A DNA stretch of 64,000 nt from Sulfobacillus acidophilus DSM 10332 (lineage in GTDB: Bacteria; Bacillota; Sulfobacillia; Sulfobacillales; Sulfobacillaceae): positions 2,170,001 through 2,234,000 of the forward strand of contig CP003179.1 in NCBI GenBank assembly GCA_000237975.1, read 5' to 3'. The position numbers and the translations under genes are program-made. Shown one piece after another: positions 17,187-26,265 of this stretch (positions are counted from its first letter, which is position 1; each line of letters opens with the position of its first letter). Under the pieces are notes generated by a model that searched no databases, had not been told where the DNA came from, and saw nothing but the letters and a program-made list of their open reading frames with translations.

Positions 17187-18767
17187 TTAATAAGAATTCG
17201 TGTTGAGCTCCGTTGTGACCGGGACCATATTTGTTTGAAAGAAGGGACTAGTGGGCCCGTTGTCACTCGCCAGAAACCCAGGATAGGTTTCGACCGTCAG
17301 CCAAAGGGTGTCCCCGGTGGGGCTGGCGCCGCCGGCGGTATACGTAAACGTCAGCTGATTTTGTTTCCAGACGGCCCCCGTGACGGTCGGCGGATTGGCG
17401 TTACCGGGAAATCCCGACAACCCGTCTTCAAACCACTGAAGATTGTCGGGGGTAACGATGTCCCACTCCGCCGGCACAAACACGGCAAAGGGATTCCCTT
17501 GGATGCGGTGCCGGTCCGGGGCATACAGGTTTACGGCGACCTGATATGTGGCGCCTGTTTGTACCCCATTAACCGATTGAGAGTAGAAAACCTCACCGTT
17601 ATTGTGTGCAACCGGGTCGCTTACCGATAGCGTCTGGCCGGTTGTGACGTTGGTCATGGAGACCACCGCCGCTGATTGCGGCATCCCGGCTTTCGCCAAA
17701 ATCACGGCCGGCCCCACGCCGCCCGGTGCATCATCGGGAGATTGAAACTCTTGTTGGTAGGTCAACGGTTCCGAGGTCTGACCTACCGGGATGTATACGG
17801 CAGTGTTAAACACTTGGCCGTTATTCGATCCGTTCACCAAATCGGTGTCCGCGGTATCCCCCACGGTCGCCGGAACCGGCTGGCCCCAGGCGTTGACCGA
17901 ATCAATCTGAAGCGACGTGCTGTAGGTACTTAATGACAGCGGATGGCCCCCACCCAGCGGAGTCCCCGACGGCCAAAACACCCGGTAGCCGGTTTGCTGA
18001 GCCGGATTGGCCGATAGCAGGGTCACCGTCAACGAGGCCGGTTGGGCGACGCCGGGAGCCGACGCCGAGAGGGTGGCACTCGTTCCGACCGCCCCCGATC
18101 CGGCGGTCACCGTGACCCACGCCACTCCGTTATGGAATGTAACGGGTTCGGACGTTGCTGTGGTCCCCAGTGATACCCCGGCGGAATTATTCGTGAGGGT
18201 GACGGTTGCCGATCCGTTATCTTCTGTCATCACTTGCCCGGATGAGGTCAGCGCATATAAGGCAAATGATTTCGATTGACCCGCCTCGGCCGGTAAATAA
18301 GGATATCCCGACAAAAACTCTAGCGCAGCCGGAGGATTGGTCGGTTGGGCCACAGGCGATCCGACCGGCCACGGCAATTGGGAGACCGTATAAACATCGT
18401 CCCATTGAAACCGCATAGCTTGAAATACGGCTGGGGAAGGAATCCAGTGCAATTGCCCGCCGTTATACCAATAAACCGCCGATTGTCCCGATTGCCGGAA
18501 CAATTGGGCCGATGATCCTACCGGATCCGGTAATTGGGACACAACCCGAACGTCTGACCATCGGAAACCCAAGTCGAAGAATTCGGCTTTGGTTAAAATC
18601 GCTTGCATCACCCCGTTGCGTTCGATATATACGGTGGGGTGTCCCATAACCCGGTACACCGGATATGGATCTAACGAAAAACTTTTGGCAACAGCGTCGG
18701 ACGACGCCACGAGCATGGCAGTAACGGCACCGACCGCGGTTAATAACTTGGGTATTTTTATGGCCAC
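17187..18767 (-). CDS. Large secreted protein with a duplicated N-terminal 'VSQLP-PVG' repeat
   Basis: A GTG at 18767 with GGAGG 5 bases upstream gives 526 residues. A signal peptide (MAIKIPKLLTAVGAVTAMLV, ending near SDAVA) leads into two related segments: one with VYIERNGVMQAILTKAEF and VRVVSQLPDPVGS, the second with YWYNGGQLHWIPSPAVFQAM and VYTVSQLPWPVGS. Each ends in the same W-x-D-V-x-x-VSQLP-x-PVG signature. The remaining 380 residues contain Ig-like stretches (VTLTNNSAGVSLGTTAT, LTVTLLSANPAQQTGYRVF) without a membrane anchor or catalytic motif. It is probably exported and cell-surface associated. Function unknown. Confidence 0.8.
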   Translation of the reverse strand: MAIKIPKLLTAVGAVTAMLVASSDAVAKSFSLDPYPVYRVMGHPTVYIERNGVMQAILTKAEFFDLGFRWSDVRVVSQLPDPVGSSAQLFRQSGQSAVYWYNGGQLHWIPSPAVFQAMRFQWDDVYTVSQLPWPVGSPVAQPTNPPAALEFLSGYPYLPAEAGQSKSFALYALTSSGQVMTEDNGSATVTLTNNSAGVSLGTTATSEPVTFHNGVAWVTVTAGSGAVGTSATLSASAPGVAQPASLTVTLLSANPAQQTGYRVFWPSGTPLGGGHPLSLSTYSTSLQIDSVNAWGQPVPATVGDTADTDLVNGSNNGQVFNTAVYIPVGQTSEPLTYQQEFQSPDDAPGGVGPAVILAKAGMPQSAAVVSMTNVTTGQTLSVSDPVAHNNGEVFYSQSVNGVQTGATYQVAVNLYAPDRHRIQGNPFAVFVPAEWDIVTPDNLQWFEDGLSGFPGNANPPTVTGAVWKQNQLTFTYTAGGASPTGDTLWLTVETYPGFLASDNGPTSPFFQTNMVPVTTELNTNSY

Positions 18768-19182
18768 ATTCTCCTCCAAATCACCGATATATTTTAATTT
18801 ATCACCGGCTACCAGCCTTCAAAGAATATATACATGTATTGTAAATCACCGGGAAACGCTTTCCTAGGTCCATGGCTATGCCACTAACCCTTATTTTGGT
18901 CAGGGAAATCTCTCGCGAACGCCCGGTGCCGTCCAATTCCGAGACGGTCTCGCCGACAGAGGCGAGTCAAACAGAGCGCGTGCGTTAGCCAAAGATACCT
19001 TGTGCCCATTTGGCATGAATCCGGGACAGACTGGTTCAATCGCTAGAGTCTAAGCGCCAATCACAACCAATCCTAGGAGGCTGAATGATCAAGCCCTAAT
19101 TTGTGTGTGGGTATGATGGGAATCAAGCCCCGGGGTGCGGCGCAGGAATCGGCGGGCGATCCGTCGAACTGCTCGGTACTTC
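18768..19182. other. Gap upstream of the secreted-protein gene and beside the IS110 copy
   Basis: The bases next to 18767 must contain the promoter of the secreted-protein gene. The rest to about 19182 has no supported reading frame; I cannot place the outer IS end with confidence. A GGAGG at 19076-19080 is followed by no plausible gene. Confidence 0.4.
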
Positions 19183-19298
19183 GTGGGTGAGCCGTGCGAT
19201 GTCGCCGAGCGGAACGACTCGGCTTTTACATGGGCCTGCACTCGACGCAGCGGTTCGCTTGGTGTGTGTGAGTGAGTTCCGCTCGGCGCACCGCCCAC
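19183..19298. ncRNA. Structured RNA candidate beside the IS110 transposase
   Basis: Nested inverted repeats define a 116-base fold: GTGGG 19183-19187 with CCCAC 19294-19298; GTGC 19194-19197 with GCAC 19288-19291; and a perfect 12-bp stem GCCGAGCGGAAC 19204-19215 with 19276-19287. An alternative short hairpin (19204-19209 with 19218-19223) followed by TTTT overlaps it. It lies in the noncoding stretch after the transposase stop. IS110-family recombinases use a noncoding guide ('bridge' or 'seek') RNA from the noncoding end, which makes this a candidate. Strand and function are inference. Confidence 0.4.
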
Positions 19299-19502
19299 AT
19301 GAGCCGGCAGCGACCGGAGACTCGGATACGTGAATGCCGTCAGGCACGGAACATCAAGACATCGGGAACCCCAAGCAGAAGAAAGACGGTCTATGTCAAG
19401 GATGTGGATAACTGAGATGACGGAACATGAGGGGACATGAAGACAACACTCCAGGAAGCGATCACCCAGGGGCGATCGCACAGCGCCAACAGGCGTCCTG
19501 GG

Positions 19503-20708
19503 TTAGGCCGCGTGCCGCGCGCGGTCGGCCAAGAACCGGGCTTCGTCGTAGCGCTGGCGGCTCTTCCACATGCGGAAGAGAATCCGCAGCCAGACGTTCG
19601 CCAGCGCCCGCAAGGCGGCGTGATGCTCATGGCCCCGGGCTCGGTACTGGTCATAGTACTCGCGGGCCCAGGTACACCGCGATAGGGAGGTGAAGGCGAG
19701 TTGATGCACGGCGGCGCGAAAATGCTTGTCACAGGCCCGGCGCATATGCACCCGTTGGAATTTCCCGCTTTGGTAGAGTACGGGGCTCGTGCCGGCCAAG
19801 GCTTGAACGGCCTCTGCCCGTTCAAACCGGTCCCGATCGGGACCAAACCCGGCCTGGAGACGAGTGGCCAAGGTCACAGCGACTCCCGGTACACTCATCC
19901 AGAGGTCAGCATCCGGGCTCGCCAAAAAAAGCTCGGCGAGGTGCTCGCGCAACGCCCGCTGCTCCGTTTGCACGGCTTGCAGTTGGGCCACCAGCGCCCG
20001 CACCGCCCAGACCTGGGCTCGGCGCTTGCCGGGCGACGCTTCCCAGGCGCGCTGCTGCAGGGCGCTCCAGATCCGGGGCGCCTCCTGCGCCGCCCGGGGA
20101 TAGCGGTGCTGCCGCAGCCAGCTCATGACCTCATTCACCGTCAGGCGGCGCGCGTCTTGCGGATCCGGCCAGTTGGCCAAAAAGGCCAAGGCCACCGGAC
20201 GGCTCATATCGGCAAAGGCCGCCAAGACCTGCGGATAATAGCTCTTCAGGGCGGCGAGGAGTTGATTCGTCAACCGGGTGGCCTGCCGGGTCAGCGCTTC
20301 GTCGATGCGGGTCAACTGGCGCAATTCGACCCAGGCTTCGTCTGCGGGCCGCAAGGGCCGCAGCTGGTCGCGGTCCGTCCAGCCCAACCGCGCCAAAATC
20401 GCCGCATCCAGGCGGTCGGTTTTTGCGCCCGAGGGCTTGCGGCGCGCATCCGACACTTTGGGATTCACCGGATATACCCAAAAGCCCGTCGTGATCAACC
20501 AATCCACCACCAAGCCTTGGGAGGTCTCAATCACGACATGCACATCCGTGCGCACGTGGTGCGCCCAGTCGAGCAGCCGACCTTCCAACAGGTCCAACGC
20601 CTCGCGGGTATGGGCAACTTGCCCGGCCCACAGCGTATGGCCGGGCTGGTCTTGCACGACCACATCGTGATGCCCGTCCGCCCAGTCCCAACCGACAACG
20701 ATTTCCAT
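19503..20708 (-). CDS. IS110-family transposase (apparently intact)
   Basis: Starting at ATG 20708, preceded by AAGGAGG, the product has 401 residues. The N-terminal RuvC-like domain shows the DEDD pattern: Asp in VVGWDWADGHHDV, Glu in HVVIETSQG, and Asp residues in GAKTDRLDAAI. The C-terminal Transposase_20 half has SVPGVAVTLATRLQAGFG, VQALAGTSPVLYQSGKF and the Ser-containing region typical of these recombinases. IS110 enzymes move DNA without terminal inverted repeats and are guided by an IS-encoded RNA. The gene is complete, so this copy may be active; its outer ends are not defined here. An in-frame extension to 20762 lacks a ribosome site. Confidence 0.9.
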   Translation of the reverse strand: MEIVVGWDWADGHHDVVVQDQPGHTLWAGQVAHTREALDLLEGRLLDWAHHVRTDVHVVIETSQGLVVDWLITTGFWVYPVNPKVSDARRKPSGAKTDRLDAAILARLGWTDRDQLRPLRPADEAWVELRQLTRIDEALTRQATRLTNQLLAALKSYYPQVLAAFADMSRPVALAFLANWPDPQDARRLTVNEVMSWLRQHRYPRAAQEAPRIWSALQQRAWEASPGKRRAQVWAVRALVAQLQAVQTEQRALREHLAELFLASPDADLWMSVPGVAVTLATRLQAGFGPDRDRFERAEAVQALAGTSPVLYQSGKFQRVHMRRACDKHFRAAVHQLAFTSLSRCTWAREYYDQYRARGHEHHAALRALANVWLRILFRMWKSRQRYDEARFLADRARHAA

Positions 20709-21001
20709 CGACCGCGCCTCCTTTGTGAGATCTCCCAAGGACGCACCAGCCTTATTTATCACCAGACGTGGCAGAACCCGGATATCGACCGGTCTATGAG
20801 TGGTTCCTTGGGCTACAGATGGTCCCGGAAAGGCGAATCTTTCTTCGGCGATCGCGTCGCAAGGAGGAGAAGCCTTTTCCGGGAATGCTTGTCAGCCATA
20901 CCTCATGATGGGCTAAATACTTCGACGAGATCCAGTGGCTCGTCGTAATCTTTGACCAAGTTATCCACCACTGAGACTAGCAAATAAGGAGGACGTCCCC
21001 C
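20709..21001. ncRNA. Region between divergent IS110 genes with hairpins (guide RNA candidate)
   Basis: In front of the second IS110 gene, TCCCGGAAAGGC 20823-20834 pairs with 20872-20884 (one bulged T), closing a 37-base loop, and CGACGAG 20923-20929 pairs with CTCGTCG 20939-20945. The interval from about 20820 to the ATG at 21002 is close in size to known IS110-group bridge RNAs, which lie upstream of the transposase. AAGGAGGACG before 21002 is the ribosome site. The first IS110 gene starts at the other edge, so the two copies are divergent. RNA identity is inference. Confidence 0.4.
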
Positions 21002-21784
21002 ATGACACAATTTATGGAGTTGGATTTGCATAAAAATTATATTCATGGCTATGTCTTTCAACCCGGCCAAAAAGGGACGCATTTCCGGTTTTCCAACACG
21101 CCCGACGAGTGGGCCCGGTTTCTCGCCACGCGGCTCACCCCGGAGACCGCCGTGGCGATCGAAGCGACCGGCAATGCATTCACGATCGATGATCGCCTGA
21201 TCAACCACGCGGGTCAAGTGGTCGTCATTCATCCGGCCGGCCTCACAGGGCTGGGCGCCGGGCGGCACACGGACCGGATTGACGCCGAACGGCTGGCGCA
21301 ACTGCTGGCGCTCGGGACGTACACCCGAGTCCAGGTGTGGGTGCCGCCCACGAAGGTTCGTGCCATTCGGGCGTTGATTACCCAAGCCCGGGCCTGTCAG
21401 CAGCAGGAGACCGCGTGGCGGAACCGGGCGCGGAATCTTTTGATCCGGGCAGGTTACGCGGTTCCGCGGTCGGTGGCCTTGCGGGACTGGCTGGCGGCCC
21501 ATGCGACGGAACTCGACGAGACGCTGCAAATGATTTTCACGAGTGCACTGACGATGGCCGAGCAGGCCCACCAGGAAGGCGAGCGCTTGCGGGGCGAGAT
21601 TCTGCGGCGCTTGCAGGACCGGCCCGAGATGGCCTGGCTCTGGAGCGTGCCCGGTCTGGGCGCGTGGACCGCGGCCGTGGTGTGGGCCTGGATCGGGGAT
21701 CCGCTGCGCTTTCGGTCCGCCCGCCACTTCGGGCGGTATGCCGGGCTGGTGTCAAGGGCAATTGAAATTCCCCAGAAAAGATAA
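21002..21784 (+). pseudogene. IS110-family transposase, C-terminally truncated
   Basis: A second, unrelated-subgroup IS110 transposase begins MTQFMELDLHKNYIHGYVF and shows the Glu of AVAIEATGNAF, Asp residues of HTDRIDAERLA, and the Transposase_20 motif WSVPGLGAWTAAVVWAWIG. The coding sense stops at GRYAGLV (about 21750), where homologues continue with a conserved Ser-Gly-rich active region. From 21750 the frame runs into a foreign IS end (TGTCAAGGG...) and terminates at 21784 after about ten spurious residues. The missing C-terminal part is not in the window. It would be inactive. Confidence 0.85.
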
Positions 21785-21839
21785 TTTGAAAATCCCCAAA
21801 AACGACACCTGAAAATCCCCCATAACGCCAGCTGAATTT
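21750..21839 (+). mobile_element. Left end of an IS21-like element (remnant)
   Basis: The break in the IS110 gene begins TGTCAAGGGCAATTG and carries regularly spaced repeats of TGAAAATCCCC or close variants at 21763, 21787 and 21810, with a fourth (TGAATTT) at 21833 cut by the ISL3 end at 21840. Spacing is 23-24 bp. IS21-family ends start with TGT and carry such tandem transposase-binding repeats. No istA or istB gene remains, so only the tip survives. Family is inferred from the end structure. Confidence 0.55.
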
Positions 21840-22019
21840 GGCTCTTGTCCAATTTTGGTGCAACCCATCGGTGATCCCCCTGAGGTTTGGGCCCGATCTG
21901 CAACGAATCGACACGTTCCGACCCTCTTGACACAGTCGAAGCTCCTTCGCCGAAAGACGTCCCACGCCCATGACGCCGCGTCCGGGGGCTCGGGACAAGG
22001 AGCCCTGGTCACCACCCCT

Positions 22020-22646
22020 TCACTGCCCCGCGGTGAGTAACAAACGGGATCGAAGTAAGGCAAAACTGGCCCGACCGTACATTAATCGCATCAGCCGTTT
22101 AATCCGGTAGTTTAGCCCTTCCGTGCGTCCTTGGTTCCACGGCTCCCGAATGGCCGCCCGGACCGCGGCCTCGTCCGCGCGGAGGCCCCGTGCAAAGCGG
22201 GCCAATTCCGGAATGCCGCTGGTTTCCGCGCGGCAGAGCCACGCCGCGAGCGCTCGCTCGCGGTGATGCGTGACCAGTGCCCGGAACTGATGCACCAGGG
22301 TCCAGACGCGGCGCACCTCGGGATCTTGCAGGCGCATCGAGAGCCGCTCCGTCGTCGCCCGGGGCAACGTCGTCCACCGCCGGAGACATGCCATCGCCCA
22401 GCGCCGCGGCCGCCAGGGTGCCGGGCGTCGGGACGGCGAAGGTCGCCGCCGCGTCCCGTGACGGGCGACGAGCCAGCGATACACGGTCGACTGGCTTCCC
22501 GTATAGCCTTGGGTGCGGGCCGCCGCGTCTAGCGCTGTCGGCGTGTGATGTCCCGCGGCCCATGCGGCTTCGAAGACCGCGGCCCACCGGTCCTCTCTTG
22601 GGGGCGGCGTCGACGTTGGGGGGCGGCGGGAGCGGGCGGCGCTGGC
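22020..22646 (-). pseudogene. ISL3-family transposase, C-terminal fragment
   Basis: The minus-strand frame reads WAAVFEAAWAAGHHTPTALD, then STVYRWLVARHG, and ends with the ISL3 signature EPWNQGRTEGLNYRIKRLMR followed by LMYGRASFALLRSRLLL and a stop at 22020. The acidic E-G-L-N residue completes the DDE triad begun in the N-terminal fragment at 27206-28135. From the right-hand junction (22646) the frame expected from the N-terminal piece differs by one base from the one that reads as ISL3 after about 22610; a lost C in a C-run near 22605 would explain this, so the gene may also be frameshifted. Confidence 0.8.
22640..22646. repeat. Target-site duplication CGCTGGC, left copy
   Basis: CGCTGGC at 22640-22646 directly precedes TGTTTCGGCTAAG, and the identical heptamer at 27206-27212 directly follows GCGCCAACA. 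Both lie inside the ISL3 transposase gene, so they mark where the transposon entered. Tn7/Tni-like elements usually make 5-bp duplications, so two of the seven bases may match by chance. Confidence 0.65.
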
Positions 22647-22798
22647 TGTTTCGGCTAAGTTTATTTGGCTTTACTGACTTCAATGGTTTGTGAGGTTTTT
22701 GGTAAATTTAGATGGATTTCTTGGTGGCACCAGAGGAGGTCTCCAGGGAAAATACGAGGGCCTCGGACAGTTGGCACCTGTACCGAGGCCAGTGAAAG

Positions 22799-23452
22799 TT
22801 GCGATCTTTCTTGGCTATCTTATGGCATTTTTGGCCGTCCTTCAAGGCCTATGAGCAGAGTTGGGACGTTGCCTGGCCCACGATTACGTGCCCGAACGGG
22901 CACGGCCCTCTCGCAAAAAACGGGACCTATTGCCGCGATTACGTGGATGCCCAAGGAGCCCATTCGCTACGCGTGCAACGGTATCGCTGCCGGCCCTGCC
23001 AGCAGACGTGGACGCTGTTCCCCACGTTTGCCACCCCGTTTTCGGCGTATGCCCAAGGCGTCGTCTGGGCGGTCGCCATCTGGCATCGGGAACACGGGTG
23101 GTCTTGGCGGCGACGCATTCAAGCGTGGTGCACGGCCCATCATGTTCCCGTCCATATTCGCACGTTGCAACGCTGGGCGCGACAGTGGAGCCGACGCATG
23201 ACGGCCTGTTTGCAACAATTGATGGTCTGGATTGCGGACAACGGCTATCGGGAGCAGGTGGATGTCTGGGGGCGGGTGGACACGGATACGGCGTTTCAGG
23301 CATGGCGACAGTTGTGGCGCGGCCTGCAGCAGCGTATGGCCGCGTGGCGGAGGGGATCCCTTTGGGTGGGACCGACGCTCTTGGGTTTAGGCTGTCACAC
23401 GGAATGCCGAATGGCACGGGGACCAACGGCTGGGGTAGGGTCAGGTGATTGA
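22799..23452 (+). CDS. Zinc-finger protein of the Tn7/Tni-like element (DUF6431-like)
   Basis: The 217-residue product has a treble-clef-like metal site: ITCPNGHGPLAKNGTY followed by RYRCRPCQQTWTLFP, as in DNA-binding domains that sit next to transposases. A helical basic region (HREHGWSWRRRIQAWCTAHH, RTLQRWARQWSRRM) follows. It is the first gene of the transposon, 31 bases before the DDE transposase, and homologous small genes accompany ExeA-type ATPase transposons. The frame opens at TTG 22799 with no clear ribosome site, so the true start is uncertain. Role: probably DNA binding in transposition; assignment to DUF6431 is from memory of the motif. Confidence 0.65.
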   Translation: MRSFLAILWHFWPSFKAYEQSWDVAWPTITCPNGHGPLAKNGTYCRDYVDAQGAHSLRVQRYRCRPCQQTWTLFPTFATPFSAYAQGVVWAVAIWHREHGWSWRRRIQAWCTAHHVPVHIRTLQRWARQWSRRMTACLQQLMVWIADNGYREQVDVWGRVDTDTAFQAWRQLWRGLQQRMAAWRRGSLWVGPTLLGLGCHTECRMARGPTAGVGSGD

Positions 23453-24066
23453 CCATTTCTGCCATGAGGAGGCTGATGACCCATGTTGTCATCTCGGACG
23501 ACACCCGAACTAATTGCGGCGTTTCGTTACCATGTCATTGCTCCGTTAGTGAGTCGACCGCTCTCGTATGGCGAGCAGCGTGCGCTCATTCAGACCCTCT
23601 GCCAGCAAATCTGGCAGGCGCCCGATGGCGAGCCGGTAACCCTGAGTCCGCGCACGATTTATCGGTGGTTGGCGGCGTATCGTGCCGGCGGTTGGGCGGC
23701 CTTAGCGCCCGCGCCGCGGGCGGATGTAGGCACCATGCGCCATCTTGATCCGGAAATCTTAGCTCTCGCTATCCAACTCCGTGACGAAAATCCCACCCGG
23801 TCTGTCCAACAGATTATTCGGGTGATGGAGTTGGCCCACCGGATTGAGCCGGGATCGGTGAAATATAGCACGCTTACGTACCACTTTCGTCGGCGGGGTG
23901 TTTTGGCAAAACAAGCGCCCGATCCGGAGCACGTTCTCCGGCGCCGCCAAGCCCCGTATGCGAATGCGGAATGGCAAGGTGACACCCAGTATACGGTCCG
24001 TCTTCCGGATCCAGCCCGACCGGGCCGGACCAAACAAGCCTATCTCTTTGCATTCATCGACGATTA

Positions 24067-24071
24067 CAGTC
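24067..24071. repeat. Target-site duplication CAGTC, left copy of IS3 insertion
   Basis: CAGTC at 24067-24071 is repeated at 25439-25443 across the IS3-family element. Removing one copy and the element restores the reading frame Asp-Tyr-Ser-Arg-Phe of the host transposase, which supports these as the duplication. Confidence 0.75.
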
Positions 24072-24143
24072 TTTTTAGCCCCTTAAGAAAGCATGACAAA
24101 AGCGATCTCTCTTGATACCGTAAAAACAGGTAAAGGAGAGGCT

Positions 24144-24422
24144 ATGATTCCGATGAGTCAAACCTATGCACCCGAATTTAAACAGCAAGTGGTACGCGAA
24201 GTACGAGAAACCGGTAATGCGGCCCTGGTAGCCCGGCAACATCAGCTGAACCCCTCCATGGTGCGCCGCTGGGTCCGGGAAGCCTTAACCGCAGAATATC
24301 CGGATCCGCAAGCCTTGTCGTTAGCCGAAGAAAACGTGCGCCTAAAGCGGCTGTTAGCGGAGCGCGACCTTCAAATTGCGATGCTCCAGGATTTTCTCCG
24401 CAAAAAGGGGATGCGGTGGTGA
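24144..24422 (+). CDS. IS3-family OrfA (helix-turn-helix protein)
   Basis: From ATG 24144, after AAAGGAGAGG, 92 residues. YAPEFKQQVVREVRETGNAA and the following LNPSMVRRWVRE form the HTH_Tnp_1 DNA-binding region, then a leucine-zipper-like helix (SLAEENVRLKRLLAERDLQI) that binds OrfB. OrfA recognises the IS ends. GCAAAAAGGGG just before the stop is a possible -1 slippage site, because orfB lies in the -1 frame; a fused OrfAB transposase would result. Confidence 0.85.
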   Translation: MIPMSQTYAPEFKQQVVREVRETGNAALVARQHQLNPSMVRRWVREALTAEYPDPQALSLAEENVRLKRLLAERDLQIAMLQDFLRKKGMRW

Positions 24423-25372
24423 CAGAATTATGTGAACAGGTGCATGCATGGGCTGAGGCGTACCCCCAGGTGCCCCTGCAAGTCTGGTGTGCGACCGTGC
24501 ATCTCCCGCGCGGGAGTTATTATGCCTGGCGCCGGCGGCAGCTCAACCCGTCCGAAGACCGACGGCGCGCGGCCGTCGGCCGCGCCCCTGTGGGCTATAG
24601 CACCACCCAAACCGGGCATGCGGTGTCCGACGACCAAATCATGGCGTGGATTCTGGCCATTTTGGAGCAGGAAAATCCCTGGTATGGCTATCGGAAAGTC
24701 ACGGCGGTCTTACGCCAACAGTATGGGTTGATCATCAATCCGAAAAAGGTCTATCGGCTGATGAAGGCTTGGCACTTGCTCTGGCCCGATCGCCCCCCGA
24801 AATCGCGCTATCCGCGCAAATTGGCCCGGAATTGGGTCATCACGCGACCGAACCAGCTGTGGCAAACGGACATCACCTACGGATATATTGCGGGCGAAGA
24901 CCGTTTTTTCTACGTCCAAGCGATTTTAGATGTCTGTGACCGGAGTATCGTGGCCTATCACATTGGGCTGACCTGCCGGGCGGCGGACGCCGCCCAGACG
25001 CTTCAACGAGCCGTCCAGGCCCGCCAGACCGAATGGGGTCCGGAACCGCCCGTGATTCGCACCGATAATGGCCCTCAATTTACGGCTCACGTGTTCGAAG
25101 CCCAGTGTCAAGCCTTCGGCTTGACCCACGAACGGATTCCCGTGGCGACGCCGAACGCCAACGCCTATATTGAGGCCTGGCATGCCCTGTTAGACCGCGA
25201 ATGTCTGAGTCAGGAATTTGCGACCTATGCCGAAGCCTACGCGGCGGTCACCCGGTGGATTGCGTTTTATAACCAGCGCCGCCTGCACGGAGCCTTAGGG
25301 TATCGGTCTCCTGCCCAAATGCGGCACGCCGTGGCGAACGGCCAAGCACAGTGGACCCCGTTGTGTGCGTAA
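24416..25372 (+). CDS. IS3-family OrfB transposase (DDE catalytic subunit)
   Basis: The 318-residue product carries an HTH_21 region (NPWYGYRKVTAVLRQQYGLI) and a complete rve domain: Asp in LWQTDITYGYI, Asp in IRTDNGPQFTAHVF and Glu in NANAYIEAWHALLDRE, with the usual C-terminal YNQRRLHGALGYRSPAQ. It starts at GTG 24416 or 24419, overlapping the orfA stop; synthesis may be by restart or by -1 frameshift. The gene is intact. Confidence 0.9.
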   Translation: MVTELCEQVHAWAEAYPQVPLQVWCATVHLPRGSYYAWRRRQLNPSEDRRRAAVGRAPVGYSTTQTGHAVSDDQIMAWILAILEQENPWYGYRKVTAVLRQQYGLIINPKKVYRLMKAWHLLWPDRPPKSRYPRKLARNWVITRPNQLWQTDITYGYIAGEDRFFYVQAILDVCDRSIVAYHIGLTCRAADAAQTLQRAVQARQTEWGPEPPVIRTDNGPQFTAHVFEAQCQAFGLTHERIPVATPNANAYIEAWHALLDRECLSQEFATYAEAYAAVTRWIAFYNQRRLHGALGYRSPAQMRHAVANGQAQWTPLCA

Positions 25373-25438
25373 TCGCCCCAAAATGGGAGCGAATGCCCTA
25401 GAGAGAACGCTCGTGTCAAAAAAACGGGGGCCAAACCG

Positions 25439-25443
25439 CAGTC
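25439..25443. repeat. Target-site duplication CAGTC, right copy of IS3 insertion
   Basis: Second copy of the pentamer at 24067-24071; from here the host transposase frame resumes with Arg-Phe-Ile-Val. Confidence 0.75.
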
Positions 25444-26265
25444 GCTTTATTGTGGGAGCGCAGTTCTTTTTTGAAGAGAACCGCCCTCGTCTCGAAGAGG
25501 TGCTCAAGTGGGCGATTGTGCGGCACGGCGTACCCGAAATTTTGCATTGCGACAACGGCGCGGTGTACTCTTCGCACTATCTCCAACGGGTCTGTGGCGA
25601 ACTAGCCATTGACCTACGCCATGGACGCCCGAGACATCCCAGCGGGAAAGGAAAAATTGAACGCTGGTTTCGCCGAGTCGATCAACAGTTCACGGGGGAA
25701 GTGGAAACGCTGATCGCCGACGGACGCGTGCAAACGCTCGAGCAGCTCAACGCTCTCCTGGAGGCGTGGTTAGCTGTGGGATATCACGATGCGCCGCATA
25801 AGCGTTTGGCTGGGGCGACGCCCCGGCAGGTCTGGACGGCGAGCCGCCAAGATCATCCACCGCGTACCCAACCCGTGGAAACATTGCGGCGCATCTTCTT
25901 GTGGCAGGACACTCGCCGGGTGGACAAAACGGGGGTCATTCAGTTGGCCGGCAATCGATACGAGGTGGATGCCCGGCTGGCGCGCAAAACTATCACGGTG
26001 CGATATGATCCGTACGATCTCACCGTAATCCACTGCGAGTATCAGGGCCAGGTCTATCCCGATGCGACGCCGCTCGTCTTACACCATCATCGCCACCGCG
26101 AGGTGCCCAATCCGGAATCCCCACCGGCTGCGCCGGCAACCGGCTTAAATTATCTCACCCTGGCTCAGGAACAACAGGCTACGCGTGCCCAAGCACAGCA
26201 AGCCCGCATTCGCTATGCCACCCAATCCCTCAATTCTGCGCATCCGAAGGAGGACCCCCCGCTAC

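Larger units (their letters stand above)
24072..25438 (+). mobile_element. IS3-family insertion sequence
   Basis: A 1367-bp element between CAGTC repeats, with two overlapping genes orfA and orfB as in IS3. The ends (TTTTTAGCCCCTTAAG at left; the reverse complement of the right end begins CGGTTTGGCCCCCG) are imperfect inverted repeats sharing a C-rich core. It is complete with intact genes, so it is probably the youngest insertion of the nest and possibly active. Confidence 0.8.

Noticed and set aside
21763-21839. Evenly spaced TGAAAATCCCC repeats resembling a small CRISPR array
   Set aside because: Repeats are only 11 bp with 12-13 bp between, no cas gene is near, and they start at a TGT tip: an IS21-like end explains them.
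22099-22683. 194-residue minus-strand frame in the ISL3 region
   Set aside because: It is the wrong frame of the ISL3 C-terminal fragment; its Arg/Pro-rich composition is a GC-rich shadow.
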